Source of the DNA: Bdellovibrionaceae bacterium UBA3535
Lineage (GTDB): Bacteria; Bdellovibrionota; Bdellovibrionia; Bdellovibrionales; UBA840
Reading direction: 5' to 3'
Length of the DNA stretch: 64,000 nucleotides
Assembly: GCA_002376845.1 (NCBI GenBank)
Contig: DFOS01000022.1
Span: forward strand, 1 to 64,000
Shown: piece by piece, positions 63,512-64,000 of the stretch
Numbering within the stretch: the first letter of the stretch is position 1
Layout of the letters: each line of letters opens with the position of its first letter
The notes under the pieces: generated by a model
The model's input: only the letters and a program-made list of their open reading frames with translations
Database searches by the model: none
What the model was told of the DNA's origin: nothing
Made by a program: the position numbers and the translations under genes

Positions 63512-64000
63512 ATGGACTCAAGCTATACTAAATATATCAACGATATGTGGTACTTGCCTAAGGCCACGTTACTAAGAATCTTTGTCCTTACTGGACTAGG
63601 ACTCTTTTTTGCTATAAAAAATCCATTTCATACAATGGCGGTCGATGACACCCTCTTCTTTCTACCCGTGTTCTTTTTAATATCATCTGCCAAACTAGTT
63701 GCCATATTCACAGCGATTTTACTTGGAACAGGAACTTGTATCTATTTATATTCTGCTGACTGGCTTTATATGGTAGGTTTATTGAGCGCAATTATATTTA
63801 CCGTTCCATTAACCAGTCTTTTACATATTACTTCTCATGGTTGTATAAGGCCAAGATGGTTAAATCGGCTCCTAGGTGAATTTAGTGCTATTAGCCAGCT
63901 CTCCAGTTTTACCGATTGGATGGTTATGCATGCTCTTCATCACATTCATGTAGACGACCCCAAACTAGACCCTCATCCCCCAGATGGTAAAACTTACTGG
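63512..64000 (+). CDS. Fatty-acid desaturase, truncated by the window end
   Basis: 163 codons visible, open to the edge. Membrane segments (LLRIFVLTGLGLFFAI; LLSAIIFTVPLTSLLH) and two of the three histidine boxes of membrane desaturases: HITSH (HX3H) and HALHH (HX2HH), followed by HVDDPKLDPHPP. The third box would lie beyond 64000. The substrate may be an acyl-CoA/lipid or the product of the neighbouring enzymes. Confidence 0.82.
   Translation, partial: MDSSYTKYINDMWYLPKATLLRIFVLTGLGLFFAIKNPFHTMAVDDTLFFLPVFFLISSAKLVAIFTAILLGTGTCIYLYSADWLYMVGLLSAIIFTVPLTSLLHITSHGCIRPRWLNRLLGEFSAISQLSSFTDWMVMHALHHIHVDDPKLDPHPPDGKTYW

Overview
The window looks like chromosomal DNA of a Gram-negative, aerobic, didermic bacterium of the Bdellovibrionota / former Deltaproteobacteria type. 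This is an inference, based on: a complete type II secretion (T2SS) operon that ends in gspN and uses a PilM-like GspL; many short exported proteins and exported proteases; zinc-less L33; system II cytochrome c biogenesis; oxygen-dependent HemF; and menaquinone synthesis (MenB). Genes are tightly packed, with frequent ATGA overlaps, TTG/GTG starts and several convergent pairs whose 3' ends overlap.

Layout. 1-8.5 kb: a minus-strand run of a phosphatase-glutathione peroxidase fusion, cysteine desulfurase, mnmA, mtaB, a DUF5522 protein, resB and ccsA. 8.6-17.2 kb: sua5, secreted unknowns (one probably frameshifted), ffh, plsC, an olsB-olsA-like pair for ornithine lipid, an M20 peptidase and a previously untracked 53-codon ORF. 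17.2-25 kb: an OPT transporter, a REP-like repeat pair, and a coupled operon prfC-lemA-TPM-TPM-ABC ATPase-ABC permease. 25-30 kb: an exported HExxH metalloprotease lipoprotein, an acyl-CoA dehydrogenase and hemF. 30.1-43.6 kb: gspC-D-E-F-G-H-I-J-K-L-M-N, all on the plus strand. 43.7-56.8 kb: ssb with a clear terminator, lysA, rpmG with a clear promoter, a Ca/Na antiporter, a DksA-like protein, a cNMP-binding/EAL fusion, two subtilases flanking a KefB-like antiporter, rhodanese and small exported proteins.

56.8-58 kb is the clearest mobile-looking unit: two 152-bp elements, about 97% identical and with terminal inverted repeats, lie in direct orientation around an AT-rich toxin-antitoxin-like gene pair. 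After menB, an exported unknown, trmO and tRNA-Pro(GGG), the last 3 kb (60.9-64 kb) is AT-rich. It encodes an XRE regulator, a GNAT-like acyltransferase, a haem-oxygenase-like (possible diiron) enzyme, an unknown protein and the start of a fatty-acid desaturase. This looks like a small accessory biosynthetic cluster next to a tRNA gene and is the best candidate here for an undescribed pathway.

How the genes work together: cysteine desulfurase and MnmA make 2-thiouridine in tRNA, while Sua5, MtaB and TrmO are three separate steps acting on t6A37. LemA, the TPM proteins and the ABC pair form an envelope module. The T2SS could export the proteases encoded nearby. Several exported-protein genes share unusually long G-tract ribosome-binding sites, and one of these is predicted to be buried in a strong hairpin.
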